A stretch of DNA of 35,466 bases, from contig CAUFXR010000014.1 of the NCBI GenBank assembly GCA_959596515.1, forward strand, positions 1 through 35,466, read 5' to 3'. The notes under the pieces are model-generated. The model was not told where the DNA came from. It saw only the letters and a program-made list of their open reading frames with translations, and ran no database searches. Made by a program: the position numbers and the translations under genes. The DNA is from an uncultured Oscillospiraceae bacterium. Its GTDB lineage: Bacteria > Bacillota > Clostridia > Oscillospirales > Acutalibacteraceae. How positions within the stretch are numbered: position 1 is the stretch's first letter; the number at the start of each line of letters is the position of its first letter. Shown here in pieces: positions 21,849-30,002 of this stretch.

Positions 21849-23938
21849 TGTTTGAAAAGAAATATAAGGCCGACAATGAAAAGATCGAGCCTACCCGAGA
21901 AAGCTTGCTCTCTCTGAGCTATAAAATGAAACGGGAACAGGAAAAAAAGAAAAATAGTGAAAGAACTGTCAGGTGGATCCGTCCCGCTGCGGCGATGGCG
22001 GCGGCTTTGGTTGTTTTGCTAGGGTGCTTCCAAATTTTTCGCTCTTTGACGCCTTACAACAGCGAAATCCCCCTAGTGGCCGTGGGTGCACCGGAAAAAA
22101 CGGAGACTTCTCAGCAACAGGTTCAAAGCTCTGAAGATTACAGCCAGATTTATTCCCTGATCAGGAACATGAAAGACAAGGAACAGCAAAACGGTGATAG
22201 CGGCTTATGGGGCCTTTTAAAGCCCGCCATTGGTTTGAAAGAAAGCTCGGAAATGGCGATAGGAAACGCCACGACTGACATGGACGGCGCCGCCCAGTAT
22301 TCCGGCAAGAAAGAATATTCCGAGACCAACAATCAGGTAGAGGGTGTGCAGGAAGCGGATATTATCAAGACCGACGGCGAGTATATTTACGCTGTAGTGG
22401 ATGGAAATGTCTATCTGCTGAAAGAAAATGGAGGGAATCCGGAGATCCTTTCAAAGATCGAGAAAAAGAGCGCTGTTTCCGAGGACGGCGGCGAGGACGG
22501 CGGAAAGCTCCAGGGGACCGATGAATACGTCAATGATATTTATATTGCCGGGGACCGAATGGTACTGATGAAATATACTGCGGATTATGACGGTTACGAT
22601 GCTATAGCGGAAGGCACGGCGCAAACAGATGAGGCTCCGGCAGAGGGATGTGTGATATACGGCCCTTTGGTAAGGTTGGGAAAATATACGGCGGCTGTTT
22701 ACGATATTACCGACCGTTCCAATCCGGTTCTGATCAATGAACTGGGACAAAGCGGTAGTCTTACCGCTTCCCGTATGGTTGGGGATATTCTGTATCTTGT
22801 CTATAATTACTATGTCCCCGGCGAAATCGAAGAGGCAGATCCGGCGACTTATGTGCCGATTCTGTACAATGGGGATACGGAAACAGAGGTGGCGGCCAGC
22901 GATATCATGGTTTTACCGGAACCGGATGAGGCTCAGTATCTGACGGTCAGCAGCATTGATATTGGAAATCCGTCGGAGTTTTTGGATACCCAGTCAATCC
23001 TGGGCTGCGGCAGCGAAATTTACTGCAATTCCGAATGTTTGGTAGCCGCGCTGACAACGGTGGAGGAAACCAGCAATGGTTCCAGCGATAAAACAGACCT
23101 GTACCGGTTTTCCCTGAAAGACGGCGCTGTCACACTGGAAGGCCAGTGCACTGTGCCCGGATATGTGCTGAATCAGTTCAGTATGGATGAGTATAACGGA
23201 TATTTTCGTATTGTCACCACAGAATATACGCTTCAATATTCCAATGAGGATGGAGTGGCGTCTGCGATGCAGGAAGACGTTAAGAACCACCTGTTCGTAC
23301 TGGACAATGAGATGAATATTGTGGGCAGTATAGAGAACTTGGCTCCGGATGAGTCAATTAAATCGGCCAGATTTATGGGAGACATCGGTTACGTTGTCAC
23401 TTATCGCCAGGTCGACCCTTTATTTACCGTGGATTTATCCGATCCGTCGAATCCAAAGATTTTAAGCGAGCTAAAGGTGCCCGGCTTTTCCACATACCTC
23501 CATCCTTTCGGCGACGGGCTGCTGCTGGGTTTTGGACAGAATTCAGATGAGGAAAGCGGAGAGATCCAGGGCTTAAAGCTTTCGATGTTTGATACCTCAG
23601 ATCCAACGGCGGTAACAGAACAGCATGCAACCGTTGTGGGAGAGGGATATCTCCTTAGCGGCGCGCTGTATAACGCTAAGGCTATGTTAGTGGATGTTGA
23701 AAAAAATCTGATCGGGTTTTCCATGGAAGATGAGTATATGGTTTATTCCTATTCGCCGGAATCCGGCTTTCAGCGAATAGCGTCCCTGACATTGCGAGAA
23801 GATGGCACTGACGAGTATAAATACGAATTGAGAGGCTTCTATGTGGAAGACGTGTTTTATCTCTTTGGCCCCAGCGGCTTAGCAGCTTTTTCCATGAATG
23901 ATTTTTCCAGACTCTCCACTCTGTTGTGGGAAGAATAA
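21848..23938 (+). CDS. Membrane-anchored beta-propeller protein with anti-sigma-like N-terminus
   Basis: A 696-residue protein. Residues 1-45 are charged and cytoplasmic (PTRESLLSLSYKMKREQEKKK), resembling the start of anti-sigma factors. One transmembrane helix follows at about 46-66, then a low-complexity extracellular linker to about 155. The remainder is a large propeller of the Beta_propel (PF09826) type, recognised by TNNQVEGVQEADIIKTDGEYIYAV at about 160-183 and by repeated blades with YDITDRSNP, FTVDLSDPSNP and MFDTSDPTAV. It overlaps the ECF sigma gene by one base and is followed by a terminator. The likely role is to sequester the sigma factor and sense an extracellular ligand or stress. 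The N-terminal part lacks an obvious zinc-binding anti-sigma motif, so sigma binding is inference. Confidence 0.87.
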   Translation: MFEKKYKADNEKIEPTRESLLSLSYKMKREQEKKKNSERTVRWIRPAAAMAAALVVLLGCFQIFRSLTPYNSEIPLVAVGAPEKTETSQQQVQSSEDYSQIYSLIRNMKDKEQQNGDSGLWGLLKPAIGLKESSEMAIGNATTDMDGAAQYSGKKEYSETNNQVEGVQEADIIKTDGEYIYAVVDGNVYLLKENGGNPEILSKIEKKSAVSEDGGEDGGKLQGTDEYVNDIYIAGDRMVLMKYTADYDGYDAIAEGTAQTDEAPAEGCVIYGPLVRLGKYTAAVYDITDRSNPVLINELGQSGSLTASRMVGDILYLVYNYYVPGEIEEADPATYVPILYNGDTETEVAASDIMVLPEPDEAQYLTVSSIDIGNPSEFLDTQSILGCGSEIYCNSECLVAALTTVEETSNGSSDKTDLYRFSLKDGAVTLEGQCTVPGYVLNQFSMDEYNGYFRIVTTEYTLQYSNEDGVASAMQEDVKNHLFVLDNEMNIVGSIENLAPDESIKSARFMGDIGYVVTYRQVDPLFTVDLSDPSNPKILSELKVPGFSTYLHPFGDGLLLGFGQNSDEESGEIQGLKLSMFDTSDPTAVTEQHATVVGEGYLLSGALYNAKAMLVDVEKNLIGFSMEDEYMVYSYSPESGFQRIASLTLREDGTDEYKYELRGFYVEDVFYLFGPSGLAAFSMNDFSRLSTLLWEE

Positions 23939-23989
23939 AAATTTTTAAGGGCGGGAAAAATAGGTTTCTCCCGATCGAGACCTGAGAAC

Positions 23990-24030
23990 AAAAGCCGTCC
24001 GGGCGGATATTCCGTCCGGACGGCTTTCTT
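23990..24030 (+). terminator. Terminator of the sigma-propeller operon
   Basis: AAAGCCGTCCGG pairs with CCGGACGGCTTT, with further pairing of CGGA and TCCG inside, followed by CTTCT. The T-tract is short but the stem is very strong. Confidence 0.75.
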
Positions 24031-24631
24031 CTGTGGTAAGCGTAAAGAGGAATTAAAAACAAAGCCCCTGTTGTCTCCAAGGAATCATCCGGCGTGAAAG
24101 GGAATTTCCTTTTCACCGCTATTGACTGAACCAGGTATTTATGGATTTTTCAATCAATACCCGCGGTTGTAAGGAGTTGCATGTTTAGCGGCGGATCAAA
24201 CGGGAAATAAAAGGCAAGGGGTTCTACCGTCAGGCGCCGGCTGGGATGAGCCTATGCGCGGACCGCTGTGATACCGAGAGCGGTTCCCGGCTTCGGGAGC
24301 AAGGCTTTTGACAGAATATCCTTATCGTGCCTCGCGGCGGGAGTTCAGTTGTTCCGATCGCCTGATTTGGCGGTGACTCGCCGAAAAAGGGATAGGCCAA
24401 AAAACATGGCTGCATGGTTGGAACGCTATGGGGTGATAGCTCCTGGAAAGGAGTCGCAGTCTGATACCAGGGAAAAGAGGCGCGTTATTTTACTTTAGAG
24501 GCCATGGTAAAGCCTGTGCGATCGGAAATCCGGACCGATTTTATGAAATAAATTTCTGCCGGAAGAAAGAAATATGGCGATAATTGCTTTTTTAACGCAT
24601 TAGTGGTACAATTTAACTAGGAGGAATCGTT
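24031..24631 (+). other. 600-base gap before the AraC gene
   Basis: No gene is supported; open frames at 24230-24415 and 24268-24498 lack ribosome sites and family features. Only the AraC promoter was recognised. Confidence 0.5.
24584..24612 (+). promoter_or_regulatory. Promoter of the AraC-family gene
   Basis: TTGCTT (24584-24589), 17-base spacer, TACAAT (24607-24612); transcription would start about 13 bases before the ATG at 24632. Confidence 0.65.
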
Positions 24632-25504
24632 ATGCCGAATCAAAATGACAACCGAATGGTACCCAGATTTACGGTGTATCACGATTTAAACGGTCCTACG
24701 GGAGAGAACTGTCACTGCCACGAGCATCATGAGGTGATTTTTTTCCTTTCCGGCGAGGGCCGCTATGTAGTAGAAGGAAAGACCTATCAGCTTCAGCCTG
24801 GAGATCTGCTGGTGATCAGTGACAGAGAGATCCACCGGGATGGCGAAAAAAACGGGAAACGCCGCGATCGATATATCGCCTACATTGACAGCTCATTTTT
24901 TGAGGAAGCGAAAGGAATCGACAGCGGCGGAGAGGATTTGTCCCGGTGCTTTGAGGTGCTTTCCAACCGCAGATATCACCTTCTGCGGTTGGAAAGCCAA
25001 GAGAGAAAACGGGTGGCCGCTATTTTCTCCGCTTTGGCTGAAACAAATTCTGAGGACTATGGCGCCGGTCTGCTGAGGAAATGTTATATGGTGGAATTGC
25101 TCATCCTGTTGAATCGGGCCTGTTTTGCGGAGGACGAGCCGGAAGAAGCGATGTGCAACGCTAAAATTCAGCGAATCGTAGAATTCATCAATGAGCATTT
25201 AGAGGAGGATCTCAATCTGGAGTTTCTATCCCAACAGTTTGGAATAAGTAAATACCATATGACACGGGAGTTTAAGCGTTGCCTGGGGCTGAGCCTTCAT
25301 CAATATGTTTTGAAAAAAAGGCTTCTCCAGGCGCGGGAAGCGTTACGACGGGGGCAGACAGCGGCCCAGGCATTTGCCCTAAGCGGATTTTCTGATTATT
25401 CTCATTTTTCCCGGGCGTTTCGGGAGACCTTTGGGATGTCTCCCCGGGATTACCGTATGAAGGTGAAGGAAGGTCCGTTTCCCCTATCCAAACTTTTCTG
25501 GTGA
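24632..25504 (+). CDS. AraC-family transcriptional regulator with cupin sensor
   Basis: A 290-residue regulator. The N-terminal cupin covers about 15-85 and has metal-site-like HCHEHHEVIFFLSGEGRYVVEGKTYQLQPGDLLVISDREIH. The C-terminal double helix-turn-helix covers about 180-282, with LEFLSQQFGISKYHMTREFKRCLG and the family signature ALSGFSDYSHFSRAFRETFGMSPRDYR. AGGAGG precedes the ATG by 7 bases. The cupin half is typical of sugar-responsive activators. It is monocistronic with its own promoter and terminator. Its targets are not obvious; the sugar-cluster genes or galM are possible but not adjacent. Confidence 0.93.
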   Translation: MPNQNDNRMVPRFTVYHDLNGPTGENCHCHEHHEVIFFLSGEGRYVVEGKTYQLQPGDLLVISDREIHRDGEKNGKRRDRYIAYIDSSFFEEAKGIDSGGEDLSRCFEVLSNRRYHLLRLESQERKRVAAIFSALAETNSEDYGAGLLRKCYMVELLILLNRACFAEDEPEEAMCNAKIQRIVEFINEHLEEDLNLEFLSQQFGISKYHMTREFKRCLGLSLHQYVLKKRLLQAREALRRGQTAAQAFALSGFSDYSHFSRAFRETFGMSPRDYRMKVKEGPFPLSKLFW

Positions 25505-25542
25505 TTTGGGCGAACATGGTGAAAAACAGAACGGTAAATGAA

Positions 25543-25586
25543 GGGAAAAGCCTCTTTCAAAAAAATTGAAAAGAGGCTTTTCTTCA
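25543..25586 (+). terminator. Terminator after the AraC gene
   Basis: GAAAAGCCTCTTTCAA pairs with TTGAAAAGAGGCTTTTC around AAAAA, with T-rich bases in and after the 3' arm. The remaining gap to 25853 holds only a 13-base direct repeat (AAAAGCGTTGCCG at about 25653 and 25694) and no gene. Confidence 0.8.
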
Positions 25587-25853
25587 TGATTGCGAAAATG
25601 CGCTGTTCTGCAGGAAGAGATATTTTTCAAAGTCTTCCCTTCGCCTGAGGGAAAAGCGTTGCCGATGCCAGAAACGAAAAGCGCGCCCTCCCCAAAAGCG
25701 TTGCCGGAAATTTTAAACTGTGCCCGGAACAACGGTGCGCCTCATCTCAAAGCTTAGGAACAGAGGCAATGCATCCCGCTTTTGGGCCTCCTGAAAGAGA
25801 AATTTTATTTTCGGCGGGGTTCACTAGCCTTTAAGCTTAGAAAAGAAGAAAAA

Positions 25854-26495
25854 TCACAGCAGTTCCCGGAAGCTTTTGATGTATTGGTCAGCTAACGCCT
25901 GAATCGCTTGTGTCTGCTGAACGGCATAGGCATCGTATACGCCTACGGTATACATGTTGGCCGCTTTGGCCCCTTGGATTCCATCCAGAATATCCTCAAA
26001 TACGGCACAGTCTTCAGGGGCGACACCAAGTTTTTCTGCGGACAACAGATAAATATCCGGAAATCCCTTGCCCCGGGCACATTCTCCCACATGGGAGACG
26101 GCGTCAAACAGATGGTACACGCCGTTGTTTTTCAAAGCGGGTTCAAATAGCGGGGGACCCGAAGCGGTGGCCAAAGCGAGTTTGACGCCCTGCTCCTTTA
26201 AGAAAAGCAGATAGTCCTTGGCGCCATCTTTTAACTTCACCTGACCGCTGTAAGCCGCTATCGCCCGGTCATCCCACTCCTGGATCAGATCCTCTGGCTT
26301 TTCTTTCAGCTGGAAACGCTGGATCGTATAGTCCGCCATTTCCCGGTAAGACATGGGGCCGACCTTTTCCATATAGTCGTCGGGAACCTCCAGCCCTCTG
26401 GCGTTAAGAAAATCAATGTCAATTTTAGCCCATATTCCCATAGAATCCAATATGGTTCCGTCCATATCAAAAATGGCAGCTTTGATCGGTTTCAT
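25854..26495 (-). CDS. HAD-superfamily phosphatase/phosphoglucomutase-like protein
   Basis: A 213-residue HAD subfamily IA protein. Motif I is FDMDGTILDSMG at 9-20, with nucleophile and acid/base Asp. Motif II is in LALATASGPP, the motif III Lys lies near ARGKGFPD, and motif IV is VFEDILDGIQGAKAANM. A helical cap lies between motifs I and II. Relatives include beta-phosphoglucomutase, phosphoglycolate phosphatase and sugar-phosphate phosphatases; I cannot choose among them. AAGGAGA precedes the ATG. It is divergent from the cobalamin-riboswitch operon, and its promoter appears to share its -35 element with that operon. Confidence 0.9.
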   Translation of the reverse strand: MKPIKAAIFDMDGTILDSMGIWAKIDIDFLNARGLEVPDDYMEKVGPMSYREMADYTIQRFQLKEKPEDLIQEWDDRAIAAYSGQVKLKDGAKDYLLFLKEQGVKLALATASGPPLFEPALKNNGVYHLFDAVSHVGECARGKGFPDIYLLSAEKLGVAPEDCAVFEDILDGIQGAKAANMYTVGVYDAYAVQQTQAIQALADQYIKSFRELL

Positions 26496-26545
26496 AGCGT
26501 CTCCTTTTTGTAATTTTTTATTGAAAATAGGATAATTTTACTAAC

Positions 26546-26597
26546 ATTATATCGGAAGGGGAATACGGTTGCAATCCTTTTTCAAAAAGTGTATAAT
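26546..26597. promoter_or_regulatory. Symmetric divergent promoter pair sharing one -35 box
   Basis: ATTATA (26546-26551), 17 bases, TTGCAA (26569-26574), 17 bases, TATAAT (26592-26597). TTGCAA is its own reverse complement, so it can serve as -35 for TATAAT on the + strand (riboswitch operon) and for TATAAT on the - strand (HAD gene), each with ideal spacing. Two polymerases could not use it at once. Confidence 0.75.
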
Positions 26598-26608
26598 AAG
26601 CCCGACAA

Positions 26609-26766
26609 TTAGTCTAGCGGTTCGCGAAAGCGATAAGAGGGAACGGGGTGCGAGGCCCCGGCAGCTCACTCTACTGTAAAAAGGACGAAAGGCAAATGTC
26701 ACTGGGATATACCGGGAAGACGCCGAGTAGGATGATTTTAAGCCAGGAGACCTGCCGCTTAGACAA
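26609..26766 (+). promoter_or_regulatory. Cobalamin (adenosylcobalamin-type) riboswitch aptamer
   Basis: The conserved elements occur in order. The P1 arms are GTCTAGCGG (26612-26620) and CCGCTTAGAC (26755-26764). Between them lie GAGGGAACGGGGTGCGAGGC (26637-26656), ACTGTAA at about 26673-26679, GTCACTG at 26699-26705 (consensus GCCACTG), CGGGAAGACGCC, and the B12-box AAGCCAGGAGACCTGCC at 26740-26756. Transcription should start only a few bases upstream, near 26604. An intrinsic terminator follows before the first gene, so the switch probably works by premature termination when B12 is bound. Confidence 0.94.
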
Positions 26767-26828
26767 GCAAAAAACGTTCGGTGAGGAATGTTGGCAGACG
26801 GATGGAAAGATTTGATCCTTCGTATGCT

Positions 26829-26865
26829 AAAGCCTTCTGTATCCGATACAGAAGGCTTTCTTTTT
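26829..26865 (+). terminator. Riboswitch expression-platform terminator
   Basis: AAAGCCTTCTGTA pairs with TACAGAAGGCTTT in a near-perfect hairpin followed by CTTTTT. It lies 63 bases after the aptamer and 28 bases before the first coding sequence. Confidence 0.88.
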
Positions 26866-26892
26866 CGCCGGGGAAAAGGGGGAACTTATTTT

Positions 26893-28050
26893 ATGAAAAA
26901 AGGTAAACTACTTTCTCTGCTGTTAGCGGCGGTAATAGGCGCAGGTTCGCTGGCGATGACCGCTCAGGCCGCTCCGGTGGAACTGCCGGGGCAGACAGCG
27001 AAAACCGCAGATTTTGTGAAGACCAGCGATTGGGTCCTGACCGATGATTGGGCTGTTTTCAGTCTGGGACGGAATCAGGAGGAAGGTTGTGAGGCTTTGT
27101 ATGAGGAGTATTATCAAGGAGTCCTGGAGCTGTTAGCGGATCCGGCGGCTAATCTGATTCCAAGCGATTATATCAGAATTTCCTTGTCGCTTACCGCTAT
27201 TGGCATTGATCCCAGAAATATTGAAGGCAATAACTTGCTGGAAAAAATTAATCAGGCGGACCGTGAGGAATATTTTCAAATGTCCACTGGTTCCATGGCC
27301 TACGCTTTGGCTCTGATGAAACGGTATCCGGAGTCCTTTACCGGTACCATTCAGGGGGAGACGATTCAGCGGATACTGGATGCGCAGCAAGCGGACGGCA
27401 GCTTTGACTATACAGTGGGAGGCGGATATCCGGACCCGGACAGTACCGCTCAGGCGATGCAGGGCCTGATGCTGCTGGGAGATACCTATGCTTCTGAGAT
27501 TCAGGCGGCTGCGGATTGGCTGAAGGCGCAGATAAATGAGGATGGCGCTATCCTGAATTGGGGCGCGGCCAACCCATCCTCTACCGCGCAGGTCTTGATC
27601 GCCTTTGCCCAGAAAGGCGAGGATCCGATCAACGCTCAGGGGAAAACACTGTACGACGGCGTGATGAGTTTCGCGTTAGCGGATGGTTCTTTCCAGGACA
27701 CCAATTGGCAGACGGGACAATTGGAATACAATCAATACGCCACAGGTCAATGCTTTCAGGCGTTGGTAGCCTATTCCCGCATGGCCAACGGCCAGACCGC
27801 CTTGTTTGATCTCAGTGATGCCACTGTTACAGAGCGTCCCAAAGCAGAAGAGGAAAAGCCTGAGTCCGATGCTTCGTCACAGGTGAGTTCTCAGCCTTCC
27901 AGCGTTCCCGCCGAGGAGTCTAAACCGGTTGTTTCCAGCAGTGCCGAAGATCTGGATACGCCCAAAACCGGAGATATGGGACTGGTCTCCATTGCGGCCA
28001 TCGGTTTGATCGCCGCGGCAGCCGTTGTGGTTTTGCGTAAGAAGAGATAA
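26893..28050 (+). CDS. Cell-wall-anchored alpha/alpha-barrel protein, intrinsic-factor/transcobalamin N-domain-like (probable B12 capture)
   Basis: A 385-residue secreted protein. The signal peptide is MKKGKLLSLLLAAVIGAGSL-AMTAQA (cleavage near 26). Residues about 40-300 contain repeats of the prenyltransferase/squalene-oxidase type: ADGSFDYTVGGGYPDPDSTAQAMQGL (168-193), EDGAILNWGAANPSSTAQVLIAFA (216-239) and ADGSFQDTNWQ...QYATGQCFQALVAY (263-294). This helical barrel and its D/N-x-STAQA phrases are shared with the N-terminal domain of animal intrinsic factor and transcobalamin. A Ser/Glu/Pro-rich stalk (315-352) follows, then the sortase motif TPKTG (356-360), a hydrophobic helix and RKKR. 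The ATG at 26893 has AGGGGG upstream. It directly follows a cobalamin riboswitch and precedes the DUF4430 gene and an ECF transporter, so external cobalamin capture is inferred. Confidence 0.88.
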   Translation: MKKGKLLSLLLAAVIGAGSLAMTAQAAPVELPGQTAKTADFVKTSDWVLTDDWAVFSLGRNQEEGCEALYEEYYQGVLELLADPAANLIPSDYIRISLSLTAIGIDPRNIEGNNLLEKINQADREEYFQMSTGSMAYALALMKRYPESFTGTIQGETIQRILDAQQADGSFDYTVGGGYPDPDSTAQAMQGLMLLGDTYASEIQAAADWLKAQINEDGAILNWGAANPSSTAQVLIAFAQKGEDPINAQGKTLYDGVMSFALADGSFQDTNWQTGQLEYNQYATGQCFQALVAYSRMANGQTALFDLSDATVTERPKAEEEKPESDASSQVSSQPSSVPAEESKPVVSSSAEDLDTPKTGDMGLVSIAAIGLIAAAAVVVLRKKR

Positions 28051-28090
28051 AAGGGCTTTGTACTGATTTTGGTCAAAAGAATGGTGTAAG

Positions 28091-28897
28091 ATGAAAAGCT
28101 ATCTTATAAAAGCAGGCTGTCTGGTTTGCTGTTTGTGCCTTGTCGCCTCGTTCTGGGGATGTAAGGTGGAAACTGTGGAGCAGCATCAGCAGGCGGCTTC
28201 CTCTCAAATATCCCAATCTCAGAATGCTTCCTCCCGGACAAGCTCTGATAAAAAGGAGACCACTTCCTCAAAACCCGCTGATGCAAGCCAGAACGTTTCC
28301 GCGAGTTCCTCACAGCAGGAAAGCCAGGAGCCCTGCGCAGGAGAAAACGTAGGAGCGACCTCCTCGGCCGTGATTTCTAATCCGCCTGAAACACAGGTAG
28401 GTGTTCAATCCGGTACTCAGCCTTCCGGCGGCACACAGTCGCAGTCCGGCGGCGCCTCCGCGGCGCAGACGGAATCCACTCCTCAGGCACCGGCGCCAGA
28501 ACCGGCACCGGAACCGGCGCCCGAGCCGGAAACCATTACAGTTACGGTTTCCGTGCTTTGTACGCTGGCAGTGGGGAATCCAAACCTGAATCCGGGAGTA
28601 ACGGTACCCTCGGACGGTGTGATGGTATCTGGAATGTCTCTGGAACTGACGCCGGGCCAAACCGCCTTTGACGCTTTGCAGCAGACCGGCCTGGCGCTGG
28701 ATTATTCCGGCAGCCCTTCGAGAAAGAACGTTTATCTGCGGGGAATTGGAGGCTTGTATGAGAGAGACTGCGGTCCCAGCAGCGGATGGGTGTTCTCCGT
28801 AAACGGAAAGTACCCCAACACCGGCTGCAGCAATGTGAGCCTGAACGATGGGGACACCGTTTCCTTTCAATTTACGGACGGCACGAAATTAAACTAA
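28091..28897 (+). CDS. DUF4430 (transcobalamin C-domain-like) surface protein, probable lipoprotein
   Basis: A 268-residue exported protein. The hydrophobic N-terminus ends in SFWGC at C24, a non-standard lipobox, so membrane attachment by lipid is probable but not certain. Residues 25-145 are a Ser/Thr/Gln-rich, then Pro-Ala-Glu repeat linker. Residues about 147-268 form a DUF4430 domain: LTPGQTAFDALQQTGLALDY, the short SGWVFSVNGKYPNTGCSNVSL segment and DGDTVSFQFTD. This domain corresponds to the C-terminal beta domain of transcobalamin/intrinsic factor, which closes over cobalamin. The gene follows the barrel protein by 40 bases, so the pair could re-create the two halves of the animal protein on the cell surface. 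Its stop codon lies in the first unit of a 21-bp tandem repeat. Confidence 0.87.
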   Translation: MKSYLIKAGCLVCCLCLVASFWGCKVETVEQHQQAASSQISQSQNASSRTSSDKKETTSSKPADASQNVSASSSQQESQEPCAGENVGATSSAVISNPPETQVGVQSGTQPSGGTQSQSGGASAAQTESTPQAPAPEPAPEPAPEPETITVTVSVLCTLAVGNPNLNPGVTVPSDGVMVSGMSLELTPGQTAFDALQQTGLALDYSGSPSRKNVYLRGIGGLYERDCGPSSGWVFSVNGKYPNTGCSNVSLNDGDTVSFQFTDGTKLN

Positions 28898-28963
28898 GCC
28901 GGCACGAAATTAAACTAAGCCGGCACGAAATTAAACTAAGCCGGTACGAAATCAAACTAAGTG
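28880..28963 (+). repeat. 21-bp tandem repeat, four copies, starting in the DUF4430 stop region
   Basis: Unit GGCACGAAATTAAACTAAG plus CC. Units 1-3 are identical and unit 4 has substitutions (GGTACG, AATCAAAC, end TG). Unit 1 encodes the last residues GTKLN and the TAA stop. The period is seven codons, so each copy repeats the same C-terminus and stop in frame. Confidence 0.9.
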
Positions 28964-29078
28964 ATTGGGAAGATTGATTCAGAGGCAGAAAACGATCCAA
29001 AGAATTAGGATAAGTTATCAAAGGAATCTGATGAGAAGGAAAAAATTTAAAAAATGAAAAGAAAAGGAGCGCTGCCAG

Positions 29079-30002
29079 ATGAGAAATCCGATTTCAGAAT
29101 TTCATCCGCTGGCGGTGTTCCTTTATTTTATGACCGCTGTAGGTATTACCATCCTGTGGAATCAACCCCAATTTCTGTTGGTCTCTTTCCTTATTGCCTT
29201 TGGCTATGCCTGCGCCCTGGAAAAAGGAAAAAATATTTTCAGAAGCCTAGTTTGGCTATTGCCTGTAATGGCCCTGCCGGTCATCATCAATCCATTGGTC
29301 AATCATCGCGGCAATACGCCCATGCTTTATATCAACGATCAGCCGATCACCCTGGAGGCTGTTCTTTACGGCTTGTTTACCGGCGTGATGATCGCCGCCA
29401 TGCTGTTCTGGTTTCAAGTCTATTCCAAAAGTCTGGACAGCGACGGATTCCTTTACCTGTTTGGGAAAAGGTTCCCGGTTATCGCGCTGATGATAACGAT
29501 GATCTTCCGGTTTGTGCCCCAGTTTCACCGAAGCCTTCAGGAGATCGGGGCGGTACAGAAGACTCTGGGGGTTTCCACCAGCCGGGGAACGCTGAGACAA
29601 AGACTCCGGGCCGGCGGGAAACTGCTGTCGGCCCTGGTGTCCGTTACGCTGGAGGATTCTTTACAAACAGCGGATTCCATGAACGCGAGAGGCTACGGCC
29701 TGCCTGGGAAGACCCGATCCAGAAAAATTCGATTTACCCTGCGGGACGGGATTCTTTTGGCGGCTTCTTTGGGCGAGCTGACATTTTTCTTTCTTTTGTG
29801 GTGCTGGGGAAAACTCGATTTTTACTATTTTCCGGCACTGGCCGGCTCAGAACTCACACCGGCGGTAACGGTGTTTTTTCTAGTTACCTGTCTCTATTTT
29901 TTGGTTCCTATTTTTGTTTTCATCGGGGAGGCGATCCAATGGCTCTTTTTGAAGTCCAAAATTTCTCATTTACCTATCCAAAGGCGCAAGAGCCGACTCT
30001 GA
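29079..30002 (+). CDS. ECF transporter transmembrane subunit EcfT (CbrV-like)
   Basis: A 307-residue membrane protein, the scaffold that couples ATPase and S component in energy-coupling-factor vitamin transporters. Hydrophobic segments lie near 10-45, 55-75, 93-115 and again at 232-290. The cytoplasmic coupling helices carry the conserved SMNARGYG motif (Ala-Arg-Gly) at about 205-212, preceded by VTLEDSLQTAD. AAAGGAGC precedes the ATG. The C-terminus overlaps the ATPase gene by 64 bases. Riboswitch control and the downstream adenosyltransferase point to cobalamin as cargo. Confidence 0.92.
   Translation: MRNPISEFHPLAVFLYFMTAVGITILWNQPQFLLVSFLIAFGYACALEKGKNIFRSLVWLLPVMALPVIINPLVNHRGNTPMLYINDQPITLEAVLYGLFTGVMIAAMLFWFQVYSKSLDSDGFLYLFGKRFPVIALMITMIFRFVPQFHRSLQEIGAVQKTLGVSTSRGTLRQRLRAGGKLLSALVSVTLEDSLQTADSMNARGYGLPGKTRSRKIRFTLRDGILLAASLGELTFFFLLWCWGKLDFYYFPALAGSELTPAVTVFFLVTCLYFLVPIFVFIGEAIQWLFLKSKISHLPIQRRKSRL

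Noticed and set aside
24268..24498. 76-codon frame before the AraC gene
   Set aside because: No ribosome site, no family features, and it ends before the AraC promoter.
29054..29938. N-terminal extension of the double ATPase (832-residue reading)
   Set aside because: The extension is EcfT read in another frame; the ATPase domain begins at the ATG at 29939 with a good ribosome site.
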